Notes: a model not told the origin generated them from the letters alone. DNA of 64,000 nucleotides from Ruegeria sp. R14_0 (GCF_017743975.1 NZ_JAGHRC010000002.1:496001-560000); one strand, 5' to 3'; positions 1 to 8,046 are shown, counted from the first letter of the stretch. Translations and numbers: made by a program.

Positions 1-185
1 CCGTCATCGACCGAGGCATAGCTTTCGGCAATGTTCGACCCACCTGCACGCAGGGATTTGACCTCGGACCCTTCCAGCACGATGCCGCACTCGATATCCT
101 CTTCGATCGCATAATCGAAGCGGGCACGCCGATTTTCGGCGATGACTTTGTAATTCGGGTCTGTTTTCTGCTTTTGCTTGGCCAT
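1..185 (-). CDS. smpB: SsrA-binding protein SmpB (5' part, cut by window edge)
   Basis: This encodes the N-terminal 61 residues of SmpB, the tmRNA-binding protein that works with SsrA RNA in trans-translation to rescue stalled ribosomes in the cytoplasm. The visible protein starts [20 protein letters not shown] and continues with [20 protein letters not shown], then [14 protein letters not shown], which are the conserved opening strands of the SmpB barrel. The rest of the gene lies beyond position 1. The start is the ATG at 185. The gene lies 47 nt downstream of idi on the same strand and could be co-transcribed with it. The identity is secure although only about 40% of the protein is present. 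Confidence 0.93.
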   Translation of the reverse strand, partial: MAKQKQKTDPNYKVIAENRRARFDYAIEEDIECGIVLEGSEVKSLRAGGSNIAESYASVDD

Positions 186-232
186 GACGCGTTGATTTAG
201 GCGGCTTGAGCGCCCCTTGCAAGCCGAAGCCG

Positions 233-775
233 TCAGGACGTGGCCGAGATAATCAGATCGGGGCCGAAAATCGTGTCGGCGTGATTGTGCAGATAGATCT
301 TGAGCCAGGGTGTGAACCGTTCGGGGTAACGCTGCACCTCGGCCAGAAGATCGTGATAGTCGATCCAGCGGATATCCATGACTTCTTCTGGATTAGGCTC
401 GATTTTCAACGGGCCACGGACATGGGCCAGAAAGATATCGACCACCTCGTGTTCGATCATGTTGTTGCCCACATCGGCGTGATATTCCAGCCGGTGGCGG
501 TATTCGGGGTAGAGGCCGGTGATGCCCAGTTCTTCGTGCAGACGACGCACGGCGCACTCCGAGGGTGTTTCCCCCCAGTCGGGATGGGTGCAGCAGGTGT
601 TCGCCCACAGACCGGGGGTATGATATTTGCCCAGGGCCCGACGCTGCAGCAAAATCTCGGTGCCGCGCACAACAAAGACCGACACCGCCTTGTGCCGTAG
701 GCCTTTTTCATGCGCTTCCAGCTTGTCCACGGGGGTCAATTCGCCATCAACCCAGGCCGGGATCATGATTCCCAT
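233..775 (-). CDS. idi: Isopentenyl-diphosphate delta-isomerase, type 1
   Basis: This is a 180-residue type 1 Idi that interconverts isopentenyl and dimethylallyl diphosphate, balancing the two C5 units for quinones, carotenoids and other isoprenoids in the cytosol. The catalytic cysteine region reads ANTCCTHP (residues 58-65) and is followed by a Nudix box, [18 protein letters not shown], at residues 68-85. Longer frames upstream exist, but I chose the ATG at 775 because AGGAG lies 7 nt before it and the resulting length is typical of the family. It sits alone between cycA and smpB with no other isoprenoid gene in the window. Confidence 0.95.
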   Translation of the reverse strand: MGIMIPAWVDGELTPVDKLEAHEKGLRHKAVSVFVVRGTEILLQRRALGKYHTPGLWANTCCTHPDWGETPSECAVRRLHEELGITGLYPEYRHRLEYHADVGNNMIEHEVVDIFLAHVRGPLKIEPNPEEVMDIRWIDYHDLLAEVQRYPERFTPWLKIYLHNHADTIFGPDLIISATS

Positions 776-927
776 CTGTTGTCTCCTGCTGCCGATCCGT
801 ATGTATGGCCGAAGGTTCAAATCTGGCTGAGGCCGGGTCGGCTTGGCTGTACGAAGCCCAGCATGCAATACAAGCAAAGCGACGCGCCTCCAAGGTGGCG
901 CTGATCCGTTTGGTTATCAATCGCACG

Positions 928-956
928 AAAGGCCGCAGGGGCTGCGGCCTTTTTTT
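928..956 (+). terminator. Intrinsic terminator shape on + strand
   Basis: There is a perfect 8-bp stem (GGCCGCAG/CTGCGGCC) with a 3-nt loop, followed by seven T residues on the + strand. On the - strand the same hairpin is followed by only three T residues, so it would be a weaker terminator for cycA, whose stop codon is 29 nt away. No + strand gene is visible before it. Confidence 0.6.
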
Positions 957-984
957 CCTCAACTCTCAAGCAGTGGTGGCGGTG

Positions 985-1398
985 TTACTCGCCCGACACG
1001 CTTACGATATAGGCATAGACGTCTTCGGCACCCTTCTTCAGCTTGAAGGTCATCTTGGACTTGGCCGAGGTCTCACCCAGATAGTCTTTCAGGAACGCTT
1101 TGGGATCCTGCGCGTAGGACACGAAGGTTTCTTCATCCCAAACCAGACCGTTCTCACCCGCTTCGACGATACTGTCGCCGTATTTGAAGCCTTCGACAGT
1201 GCCCGCGGTGCGGCCGGCGATTCCATACAGGTTCGGGCCGGTCTTGCCACCCTTTACGATCACTTCACCTTCGGGGTCGGCAATCAAGTGGCACGACTTG
1301 CACTTGTTGAAGGTCTTTTTCCCGGCTTCGGCGTCACCTTCGGCATATGCGGGAAGGGCCAGAAGGCCGACGATTGCAGTCGCGAGGATGCGATTCAT
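985..1398 (-). CDS. cycA: Cytochrome c2, periplasmic
   Basis: This is a 137-residue class I cytochrome c that shuttles electrons in the periplasm between the bc1 complex and terminal oxidases (or a photosynthetic reaction centre where one exists). A Sec signal peptide ending near AYA (residues 17-19) is followed by the haem site CKSCH (33-37) and a C-terminal segment SKSKMTF with the probable distal ligand Met116. The frame could start at 1494, but the ATG at 1398 has GGAG 8-9 nt upstream and opens directly with the signal peptide. The c2-type insertions (VIVKGGKTGPNLYG and the LKDYLGETSAKSKM loop) match alphaproteobacterial cytochrome c2. A membrane-attached c-type cytochrome is less likely because the signal appears cleavable. 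Confidence 0.9.
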   Translation of the reverse strand: MNRILATAIVGLLALPAYAEGDAEAGKKTFNKCKSCHLIADPEGEVIVKGGKTGPNLYGIAGRTAGTVEGFKYGDSIVEAGENGLVWDEETFVSYAQDPKAFLKDYLGETSAKSKMTFKLKKGAEDVYAYIVSVSGE

Positions 1399-1461
1399 AG
1401 CTTTGCTCCGATACGAATTGGCTGCACCGAATGGACCGTCGGCGCACAAAAGAGTCAACGC

Positions 1462-1488
1462 GCAGATTGCCGCGCGGTGACAATCTGC
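1462..1488. repeat. Inverted repeat between S58 peptidase gene and cycA
   Basis: GCAGATTG and CAATCTGC form a perfect 8-bp inverted repeat around an 11-nt GC-rich spacer. It lies 22 nt after the stop of the upstream peptidase gene and about 65 nt before the cycA start. It may be a terminator stem, though no T-run follows it directly, or an operator in the cycA promoter region. Confidence 0.4.
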
Positions 1489-1509
1489 CACCAATCTAAA
1501 TCGGCGTCT

Positions 1510-2529
1510 TTATCGAAACTCATGTCCATCGGACCAGCAGGGCAAAAGATCACCCGGCGCAGGTGTGGCCAGGTAGATCGCCCGCGCAATGGCCCGCGCA
1601 AGGCAGACAGAGGCCGCGTGACCCAGCAAGCCCAGATCGGACTCGGCCTCAAGCGCGCGGGTGCCTGCGCTGACACCAAACACAAGATCGCCATCGCCCG
1701 GTGTATGCGCAGGCACGATGGCGCGCGCGATCCCGTCATGGGCCGCTACTGCCAGCCGCTGGCATTGTGGTTTGGACAGCGCTGCATCGGTGGCCACGAT
1801 TGCGATCGTCGTGTTGGCCTTGTCGGGTTGCGCCGGACGCATGGCGCTTGCCTTTCGGCTGACGATGCTGCGCCCGAGGCCTGAACTGGAATCAGGCCCT
1901 AATCCGCCAAACTCACCCTCTATTTCAAAGGGTGCGGCCCAGAAATGCCGGTCGCCGGGGGTGGTGACACTGCCCATCGGGTTGGCAGCGACCAGTGCGC
2001 CGACGGTGATCCCACTGTCCAGCACCAGCGACGCCGATCCCAGCCCGCCCTTGTGCATCGCAGCCAGTGCGCCGGTGCCAGCACCGGCGCTGCCCAGATC
2101 GAACTGGTCTGAGGCGTCGTCGAACGCGCGTCGCCCCAGCACGTGATAGGGGTTTTCGACCCATTCTTTCTTGCCGCCATTGAGCAAGTCAAACAGGATC
2201 GCACCGGGTACAATGGGGACGACGACATTGCCGATCTGAAACCCGCGCCCATCTGCCCGCAAAGCCTCGGACACGCCAGAACAGGCGTCCAGCCCAAAGG
2301 CCGAACCACCAGAAAGCACGATCGCATCAACACGCGACACCGATTTATCGGGGGCCAGCAGGTCCGTTTCGCGCGTCCCGGGCGCGCCGCCCATCACGTG
2401 GACCGAGGCCGTAAACGGATCAGCCGCCGTCAACACCGTGGTGCCGGATTTCAGCGATTCGTCCTGCGCATTCCCTACCAATAGGCCGGGGATATCGGTG
2501 ATCAGATTTCGGGGCCCGGGTGTCATCAT
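1510..2529 (-). CDS. P1 (DmpA/S58) family aminopeptidase
   Basis: This is a 339-residue member of peptidase family S58, the L-aminopeptidase/D-esterase group. These Ntn-type enzymes cleave themselves into two chains to expose a Ser or Thr nucleophile. The conserved opening NLITDIPGLLVGNAQD and the glycine-rich LSGGSAFGLDA stretch (residues 72-82) are visible. NTTIAIVATDAAL (239-251) carries the expected self-processing site. PAHTPGDGDLVFGVSAGT near the C-terminus fits the family. There is no signal peptide, so it is probably cytoplasmic. It stands just upstream of cycA on the same strand, with an inverted repeat between them. The physiological substrate cannot be inferred. Confidence 0.88.
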   Translation of the reverse strand: MMTPGPRNLITDIPGLLVGNAQDESLKSGTTVLTAADPFTASVHVMGGAPGTRETDLLAPDKSVSRVDAIVLSGGSAFGLDACSGVSEALRADGRGFQIGNVVVPIVPGAILFDLLNGGKKEWVENPYHVLGRRAFDDASDQFDLGSAGAGTGALAAMHKGGLGSASLVLDSGITVGALVAANPMGSVTTPGDRHFWAAPFEIEGEFGGLGPDSSSGLGRSIVSRKASAMRPAQPDKANTTIAIVATDAALSKPQCQRLAVAAHDGIARAIVPAHTPGDGDLVFGVSAGTRALEAESDLGLLGHAASVCLARAIARAIYLATPAPGDLLPCWSDGHEFR

Positions 2530-2607
2530 TGCCTTTGAGGTTGGGGCCGGAAAGCGCGCAGGCGCGCTGCCTCCGGCGGGGATATTTTTAGCCAGATGAA
2601 GAGCGGA

Positions 2608-3354
2608 TCAGATGCAGCGGCCACCGTCGACCTCTAACGCAGCGCCGGTGATCATACTGGCCTCGTCCGAGCACAGGAAACAGGCGGCGTTTGCCATATC
2701 CTCGGGGGTTGAGAAACGGCCTAGCGGTATGGTCGAAAGGAACTTGGCCCGAATTTCGGGTGTGTCCTCGCCCATGAAGGATTTGAGCAGCGGCGTTTCG
2801 CCTGCGACCGGACATATGGCATTCACGCGGATGCTGCTTGGGGCAAGCTCAACCGCCATGGTTTTGGTGGCGGTAATCATCCAGCCCTTGGATGCATTAT
2901 ACCAGTTCAGGTTCGGGCGAGGCGACAACCCAGCCGTCGATGCGACGTTCAGGATCGCGCCTGCGCCCCGCGCTTTCATGTGCGGTACAAAAGCGCGCGC
3001 CGTCAGGTAGACCGATTTCATGTTCACGTTGTAGACGCAGTCAAAATCCTCTTCGCTGACATCCTCAAGCGGGGTCGGCAGATGCGTGACGCCTGCGTTG
3101 TTGACCAAGATATCAAGCTGGTCGAAGCGGTCGAATGCGGTATCCGCCATCGCCTGAACAGATGCGCCTTCTGCCACGTCAACCTGATGGGCAAAAGCGT
3201 TGGGGCCCAATTGATTGGCCAGAACCTCGGCCGCGTCCCCGTTGATATCGGCAATCATCACGCGAGCGCCTTCGGACAGGAACTTGCGTGCGATGCCAGC
3301 GCCAAAGCCCGAAGCGCCGCCTGTAACAATTGCGGTTTTTCCCTCTAACCTCAT
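2608..3354 (-). CDS. SDR family oxidoreductase (FabG-like)
   Basis: This is a 248-residue classical short-chain dehydrogenase. It has the nucleotide-binding motif TGGASGFG (11-18), NNAG (85-88), the catalytic Ser139 in NVASTAG and YNASK (Tyr152, Lys156). An acidic residue after strand 2 (ADINGD) suggests a preference for NAD over NADP. The C-terminal GAALEVDGG is typical of FabG and glucose-dehydrogenase-like members. I use the ATG at 3354, preceded by AAAAGGA at suitable distance, rather than the in-frame ATG at 3381. The substrate is unknown. Confidence 0.85.
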   Translation of the reverse strand: MRLEGKTAIVTGGASGFGAGIARKFLSEGARVMIADINGDAAEVLANQLGPNAFAHQVDVAEGASVQAMADTAFDRFDQLDILVNNAGVTHLPTPLEDVSEEDFDCVYNVNMKSVYLTARAFVPHMKARGAGAILNVASTAGLSPRPNLNWYNASKGWMITATKTMAVELAPSSIRVNAICPVAGETPLLKSFMGEDTPEIRAKFLSTIPLGRFSTPEDMANAACFLCSDEASMITGAALEVDGGRCI

Positions 3355-3414
3355 GGCTTTGTCCTTTTGCAGCTGTGCCAAATCAGAGTAGCGAAGCGCC
3401 GTAAAGATGCCAGA

Positions 3415-3834
3415 TCAATCTTCGGACACCTTACCGCGCAGCGCTTTGACATCCGCCCTGGCCTTTTTGGCCGCCAGACGACGCTTGACCGAACCATAGG
3501 TCGGTTTGGTTGCGATACGCCGCTTTGGTTTGACCAGAGCGCGCCCGATCAGCTCGGCCAGACGGTTACGGGCAATATCGCGGTTGCGGGCCTGACTGCG
3601 GGTTTCGTCGCATTGGATGATGATCGCGCCCTCTTTGGTCCAGCGCCGCCCGGCCAACCGCTTCAGGCGCGCTTTGACCGGATCCGGCAAGGACGGAGAG
3701 CGCGCAGCCTCGAACCGCAGCTCGACCGTGGTCGAGACCTTGTTCACGTTCTGCCCGCCGGGTCCGGAAGACCGCACAAAGCTTTCGGTCATTTCCCAGT
3801 CCTGCAGGATAATATCATCGGTGATACGCAACAT
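3415..3834 (-). CDS. arfB: Alternative ribosome-rescue factor ArfB (peptidyl-tRNA hydrolase)
   Basis: This is a 139-residue protein of the YaeJ/ArfB family, which enters stalled ribosomes lacking a stop codon and hydrolyses peptidyl-tRNA. The catalytic GGQ is at residues 26-28 within RSSGPGGQNVNKV. The C-terminus is rich in Lys and Arg (KRRLAAKKARADVKALRGK), as needed to fill the empty mRNA channel. The length and the lack of other release-factor domains separate it from RF1 and RF2. It lies about 2.5 kb (four genes) from smpB, so two ribosome-rescue systems sit in the same neighbourhood. Confidence 0.93.
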   Translation of the reverse strand: MLRITDDIILQDWEMTESFVRSSGPGGQNVNKVSTTVELRFEAARSPSLPDPVKARLKRLAGRRWTKEGAIIIQCDETRSQARNRDIARNRLAELIGRALVKPKRRIATKPTYGSVKRRLAAKKARADVKALRGKVSED

Positions 3835-3860
3835 AACGCGACCTTACAGGCCTGATCCGC

Positions 3861-3892
3861 AAACAAAAAGGGCCGCCCTGGTGGGGCGGCCC
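3861..3892 (-). terminator. Strong intrinsic terminator
   Basis: On the - strand a stem of 8-9 bp (GGGCCGCC with GGCGGCCC) with a 5-7 nt loop is followed by TTTTTGTTTG. It ends transcription coming from the transporter and small-ORF region (3965-4741) before arfB. Confidence 0.85.
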
Positions 3893-4040
3893 TTCGAAAG
3901 TACAGGAGGTTGGGTCGGTTAGATCAATCGACCAGCCGGAGCGACCGCTCCGCCAAGGGCTGCCTTAACAGGCTTTCCCCCCGGTTGTTCCAACACCTCT
4001 CTCCAATCTCTTTCTCGACACTGGATCACCTCCTTTTCTA
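3865..4040 (-). ncRNA. Candidate small transcript: extended SD, mini-ORF, anti-SD, terminator
   Basis: Read on the - strand, AAAGGAGGTGATCCAG (4036 to 4021) is the exact complement of 16 nt of the conserved 16S rRNA 3' end. It is followed by an 18-codon GTG ORF (4021-3965) and a 6-bp hairpin (3952-3937). Next comes an unpaired anti-Shine-Dalgarno ACCTCCT (3910-3904), then the terminator (3892-3861). The anti-SD can pair with AGGAGGT at 4034-4028 over 7 bp or remain free between the two hairpins. The layout recalls alphaproteobacterial small-ORF plus CCUCC-type sRNA units, but I recognise no named family. The boundaries are inferred. Confidence 0.4.
3965..4021 (-). CDS. Putative 18-residue peptide with extended Shine-Dalgarno
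   Basis: This GTG-initiated mini-ORF encodes MSRKRLERGVGTTGGKAC if GTG is read as Met. Its start is 7 nt after AGGAGG, inside a 16-nt perfect complement to the 16S 3' end. Three of its first eight codons are the rare arginine codon AGA, which suggests a leader or regulatory peptide rather than an ordinary protein. It shares frame and stop with the apparent tail of the upstream transporter ORF, so it is only independent if that ORF normally ends earlier. Confidence 0.35.
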   Translation of the reverse strand: MSRKRLERGVGTTGGKAC

Positions 4041-4741
4041 TCTGTTGCGGTTAACTTGGAGCCTGACACAAGATGCGCCATTCTCAAAGCACTTTTTTTC
4101 GCAGGCTGAGCGGTCAACCGCGCAACAATCACCTTGAACGGGATCAGCGCGATCAGGGCCAGCGACAGTTTCACCAACCAATCGGCAAAGGCCAAACTCA
4201 CCCACAGCGGGGCTTCGGGGCCGGACAGCATGAAGGGCACAGGCTCCCACGCCCAGCTGATGGCTGCATCTGCGTCCGCGCCGAAGATTGTGATCGACGC
4301 CGAAAAGGCGATGGTGAAGAACAGCGTGGTGTCCAGGGCCGATCCGACCAGAGTCGAGACCAGCGGCGCGCGCCACCAACGACCGCCGCGCATTGCGTTG
4401 AACACGGTAACGTCGGTCAGCTGCGCAATCAGGAACGCGGTGCCCGAGGCAACAGCAACCCGCAGCGGAACAGCGGCATATGTAAAGCCGTCGCCCTGCA
4501 GCATGATCTGCGTGCCGATGAGTGAACAGATGATACCGGTGATAAATCCGGCGAAAACCACGCGGCGCGCGGCTTCAACGCCGTAGACGCGGTTCATGAT
4601 ATCGGTGACCAGAAAAGCCACGGGGAAGGTAAAGGCACCCCAGGTCAGGAGGCCATCCAGCAACAGAAACTGGACCAGAATGTTTGAGGCCACGACAATG
4701 GCGGCCATGGCAAGGATGCCGGGAAAAAAGCTGCGTTGCAT
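3965..4741 (-). CDS. yhhQ: Queuosine precursor transporter, YhhQ/VUT family (aberrant C-terminal tail)
   Basis: This inner-membrane protein has about six hydrophobic segments and belongs to the YhhQ/QueT family, which imports preQ0/preQ1 for queuosine in tRNA. Typical landmarks are FPVAFLVTDIMNRVYG near residue 40 and SALDTTLFFTIAF in the second half. The ATG at 4741 opens with MQRSFFPGI and gives about 258 residues, against about 220 in the family. The last 40 residues (after LTAQPAKK) are hydrophilic and atypical. A run of seven A residues (4090-4096) lies exactly at this change. One A fewer would give PAKKVL and a stop. Either the stop was lost or there is a one-base error. Confidence 0.82.
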   Translation of the reverse strand: MQRSFFPGILAMAAIVVASNILVQFLLLDGLLTWGAFTFPVAFLVTDIMNRVYGVEAARRVVFAGFITGIICSLIGTQIMLQGDGFTYAAVPLRVAVASGTAFLIAQLTDVTVFNAMRGGRWWRAPLVSTLVGSALDTTLFFTIAFSASITIFGADADAAISWAWEPVPFMLSGPEAPLWVSLAFADWLVKLSLALIALIPFKVIVARLTAQPAKKSALRMAHLVSGSKLTATDRKGGDPVSRKRLERGVGTTGGKAC

Positions 4742-4832
4742 TTTCAGATGCCCGTTTTGACAAGGTAGCGGCGACTTGGCCAAGGGGTCATCCCAAGGCA
4801 AGCCGTGCGTTTAGACGTTTGCCGGGCCCCTG

Positions 4833-5717
4833 TCAATCGGGCAGAAGGTATTCAACCAGCTCGGTCCGCTGAAGTGCCAGAAAGTTGTCATCGGACACCA
4901 TGGTCGCGCGCAATCTGCCCTGATCGTCGCGCCAGACCGACAATCCTTCGAGGTTGTCATGCGCGCCGGTACCCGTCTGGAACAGGATCTCTTCTTCCTG
5001 CGGGGTGTCGCCGCTAATCTGCCACCGCCGCAGGCGCGAACGGAACCCGGTCCAGCCCACATCACGTTCCAGCACGTAGAACCTGCCATCGGGCCCGAAA
5101 TCTGCACCGACCGGCAGAAACTCATCACGTTGTGGCAGGACAAATGGCGTCGTCCATTTCTGCCCATCCCAGCGATAGACGGGGATGTCTCCTTGGGCCG
5201 TGCGGCTCTCCTCGGGCATTGTGTAAAGGCGACCCTGTCGGTCAATCGCAAGAGCCTCGAGCGATCCGTTGGCTTCAAACTCATCAAACGCCTTGGGTCG
5301 CGGCAAAACCTGCGCCTTGGCTCCGGGAGAAGCATAGAACGCGATGCGATGGACGCCCTCGAACGACACGAACAGACCGCCGTCCGGCGCAATGGCGAGC
5401 CCTTCGGAGTCCCCGGTGGGGCCCGACAAGGGTCGACCGGTACTGGACAGCAGAGGCCAGTGCGCCGTGATCTGCGCACCCGAAAGCTGATCCCCGTCAC
5501 GCTGAATCTGTGCAGTGACCACGGTGGCCCGATCGCTTAGGGCGGTGATTTTGCTGCCGCCATCCGAGACATGGATGGCCGAGAGCCCGCCGAACCAATC
5601 GGCCTGATGGCTCCACGTGACGCGCGAAAGATGGGCGGCCGATTTGTGATCGACCGCCCAGACCGCTCCGGCCACCAAAAGGGCGGCGATCAGTTGGATT
5701 GCAGAACTTGTGCGCAT
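4833..5717 (-). CDS. Exported phytase-like esterase domain protein
   Basis: This is a 294-residue protein with an N-terminal signal or anchor (IQLIAALLVAGAVWAV, residues 7-22) and a beta-propeller-like domain of the 'esterase-like activity of phytase' type. Repeated units such as EGLAIAPDGGLFVSFEG, LEALAIDRQGRLYTMPEE and NLEGLSVWRDDQGR mark successive blades with acidic, possibly calcium-binding loops. The protein probably acts in the periplasm. Its start overlaps the end of mepA by 28 nt, so the two are translated from one message. The substrate (phosphoester or other) is not known for this family branch. Confidence 0.8.
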   Translation of the reverse strand: MRTSSAIQLIAALLVAGAVWAVDHKSAAHLSRVTWSHQADWFGGLSAIHVSDGGSKITALSDRATVVTAQIQRDGDQLSGAQITAHWPLLSSTGRPLSGPTGDSEGLAIAPDGGLFVSFEGVHRIAFYASPGAKAQVLPRPKAFDEFEANGSLEALAIDRQGRLYTMPEESRTAQGDIPVYRWDGQKWTTPFVLPQRDEFLPVGADFGPDGRFYVLERDVGWTGFRSRLRRWQISGDTPQEEEILFQTGTGAHDNLEGLSVWRDDQGRLRATMVSDDNFLALQRTELVEYLLPD

Positions 5718-6553
5718 TGCTGAGGAAGGTCGGCCAATCGGTATTCCCGTCGTGGTTTAGGTGCAGGCGCGTTTGGATCGGGTGGGGGCGGGTTGAGAAT
5801 GTTGTTCACCCATTCCTGAGCCTGAGCGCACCCATCCCCCTTTGGCGGAGGATCTTGGTTCACGCACCCTCTGGAGCCCCGCGGACACTTGAGCCGAACG
5901 TGGAAATGATAGTGATGCCCCCACCAGGGCCTGATCTTGCGCAGATAGGCGCGATTGCCTTTTTCGTTCTTGCACATTTCGACCTTGGCACCGGGGAAAA
6001 CGAAAATCCGCGCGACGCGTTTGTCCTTGGCCGCCTGGCGCAGCACCGCGTGGTGTTGTTTGGTCCAGTTCTGGTTGACAAATGCCCCGTTGGACCGACG
6101 CAGCGAAATGGACGAGATATTCTCGCGCGCCTTACGGCTGAGGCGCATGTTGTCACCTGGAAGCATCCAGATATCGATATCCAGCCCCAGCTGGTGCGAA
6201 CGATGGCCCGAGGTCATCGGCCCGCCGCGCGGCTGGCTGATATCCCCGATATAGAGACCATTCCACCCCGGCTGCTTGGCTGCAAACTTGCTGAGGTCCT
6301 GAACATAGTCGATCGCCACCGGGTGCCCCCAGTTGCGGTTTCGGGACAACCGCATCGCCTGCCATGTGGGTCCCGTCTCGGGCAGTTGCACCGACCCGGC
6401 GGCGCATCCGCGCGAATAACTGCCGAAAGCGGCTGGCTTTTGCTGAGAACTCACTTTCTGCGCCCCGAACAATTGCTTGGCAAGCGGTTGCGCCGTTGCG
6501 GTATTGGTCAGGGCTGTCACGGCCAGTATTGCCAAAAAACGTAGTAAAATCAT
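5690..6553 (-). CDS. mepA: Penicillin-insensitive murein DD-endopeptidase MepA
   Basis: This is a 287-residue periplasmic zinc endopeptidase of family M74 that cuts DD-crosslinks in peptidoglycan. A signal peptide (residues 1-21, ending TATAQ) is followed by the metal-binding motif SHQLGLDID (His120, Asp127) and the second histidine cluster HHYHFHVR (213-220), as in E. coli MepA. Paired cysteines in the C-terminal half suggest disulfides. The C-terminus is proline-rich (NPPPPDPNAPAPKP). The start overlaps the upstream transporter by 4 nt and the end overlaps the phytase-like gene by 28 nt, giving a three-gene operon. Confidence 0.93.
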   Translation of the reverse strand: MILLRFLAILAVTALTNTATAQPLAKQLFGAQKVSSQQKPAAFGSYSRGCAAGSVQLPETGPTWQAMRLSRNRNWGHPVAIDYVQDLSKFAAKQPGWNGLYIGDISQPRGGPMTSGHRSHQLGLDIDIWMLPGDNMRLSRKARENISSISLRRSNGAFVNQNWTKQHHAVLRQAAKDKRVARIFVFPGAKVEMCKNEKGNRAYLRKIRPWWGHHYHFHVRLKCPRGSRGCVNQDPPPKGDGCAQAQEWVNNILNPPPPDPNAPAPKPRREYRLADLPQQCAQVLQSN

Positions 6554-7917
6554 CTGCTCTGATCCCCTTCCGGTTTCACCCAGCGCATCAGGATTAGTCC
6601 CAGAATAAACAACAGAACGATGGGTGACACCCCCAGTCTGGCACTGCCGGTTACCGTTGTGGCAATTCCGATCAGCAAAGGGGCCGCAAAAGCGGTGGCG
6701 CGACCTGACAAACCATAAAGGCCAAAGCTTTCAACAGGGGCTTCGGGATCGGTATGACGTACCATCATCGAGCGGCTGGCGGACTGCAAAATACCGCCCA
6801 TCCCGCCGATCAGAACCCCGCAGCCAAAGAACACCAGATCCGGCAGACCGGACCCTTCAGGCAATGAGATTCCAAATATCTGCGTCCGGTCCATCGACAC
6901 AATGGTCGTGCAGACGAAGATCAAAACCCAGATAGCCACCAAAATCACCGGTTTAGGGCCGTATTTCTTGTCCAGCTTGCCGCCAACCCAGGAAAACGCG
7001 GCAGCGGCCAGAACACTGACGATACCAAAGACGCCGATCTTGATCAGGTCCCATTCCAGCACCAGCCGCGCATAAACGCCACCAAAGCTATAAAGCCCGT
7101 TCAGCGCGTCGCGGTAGAACATGGACGACCCAAGATACGTGGCCAGGCTTACCCGGTGGCGCAAGTTCGAGATCGACTTGGCCAGCAAGCTCAGCGCCTC
7201 ACTCAAGCTGCCTTTTTTGTCGGTAGGCGCTTCATCACGAACCCAAAGGAAATAAGGGATCATGAACAGGATGAACCACCCGGCCGTGAACGGCCCCACA
7301 AAGCGCGTACCCTGCTGGGTTGCGGCGTCCAACCCGAACATCGGATCCATCCCGATCAAGGTCTTGCCATTGGCCTGCTCGACAAACAGCGCCAACATGA
7401 TGGCCAGCGAGATCAGACCGCCGAAATACCCGAAGGCAAAACCCGAACCCGAAATCTCACCCACTTCGTTGTCGTCACCCAGATCGGGCAGCTGCGAGTT
7501 GATAAAGATCAGCGCGTATTCGGCCCCGACAAAGCCCAGACCGAAAGCCGACAACATCAGCCACATGTTCGACCCGTCCGGCATCGTGTACCACAAGGCG
7601 GCGGAACCCACGGCGTACATCACCGAAAAGGCAAAAATCCAGGGAATTCGCCGGCCCGAGACATCGGCCATCGCGCCCAGTAACGGCGCTCCAAAGGCGA
7701 TGATCAGCCCGGTAATGGTCAGACAGTTGGCCCAGACGGTTTGTGCGCGCGCGGCGGCGGCCTCGGCATCCAATCCTGTTCCGGAAAAGTACCCGGCAGC
7801 AACCCCGGCAAAATACGGGCCAAACACAAAGGTCACCAGCAATGTGTGATACGGCTGGCTGGCCCAGTCAAAAAACCACCAGCCCCAGATGCGCTTGCGC
7901 TTGGAAATCTCTGCCAT
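6550..7917 (-). CDS. MFS transporter, UMF1/Atg22-like family
   Basis: This is a 455-residue inner-membrane protein with about 12 hydrophobic segments. The opening IWGWWFFDWASQPYHTLLVT is characteristic of the UMF1 family, whose yeast relative Atg22 exports amino acids from the vacuole. AFGAPLLGAMADVSGRR around residues 75-91 matches the loop 2-3 motif of MFS carriers. The ATG at 7917 is preceded by AGGGG at 7 nt. It is the first gene of a 4-nt-overlapping operon with mepA and the phytase-like gene, so export or uptake of wall-derived compounds is conceivable but unproven. Confidence 0.85.
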   Translation of the reverse strand: MAEISKRKRIWGWWFFDWASQPYHTLLVTFVFGPYFAGVAAGYFSGTGLDAEAAAARAQTVWANCLTITGLIIAFGAPLLGAMADVSGRRIPWIFAFSVMYAVGSAALWYTMPDGSNMWLMLSAFGLGFVGAEYALIFINSQLPDLGDDNEVGEISGSGFAFGYFGGLISLAIMLALFVEQANGKTLIGMDPMFGLDAATQQGTRFVGPFTAGWFILFMIPYFLWVRDEAPTDKKGSLSEALSLLAKSISNLRHRVSLATYLGSSMFYRDALNGLYSFGGVYARLVLEWDLIKIGVFGIVSVLAAAAFSWVGGKLDKKYGPKPVILVAIWVLIFVCTTIVSMDRTQIFGISLPEGSGLPDLVFFGCGVLIGGMGGILQSASRSMMVRHTDPEAPVESFGLYGLSGRATAFAAPLLIGIATTVTGSARLGVSPIVLLFILGLILMRWVKPEGDQSR

Positions 7918-8046
7918 GACCGCCCCTGTTTATCGTTGCTTTTATAAGAGTGTTGTTTGCCCCAATTCGCAAGCGTTCTGTTGGAGCGGGCTTGCTCTTT
8001 GCCGCTCAGGCGCTTACGTCTCAGCAAACGTGCAAACGGAGTACCC

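Noticed and set aside
800-850. T-loop-like GGTTCAAATC suggesting a tRNA end
   Set aside because: The bases around it do not form a 5-bp T stem, and no acceptor or anticodon arm can be folded nearby.
805-1884. 359-codon + strand open frame
   Set aside because: It runs antisense through cycA and the S58 peptidase gene, both of which have clear motifs; codon content explains the open frame.
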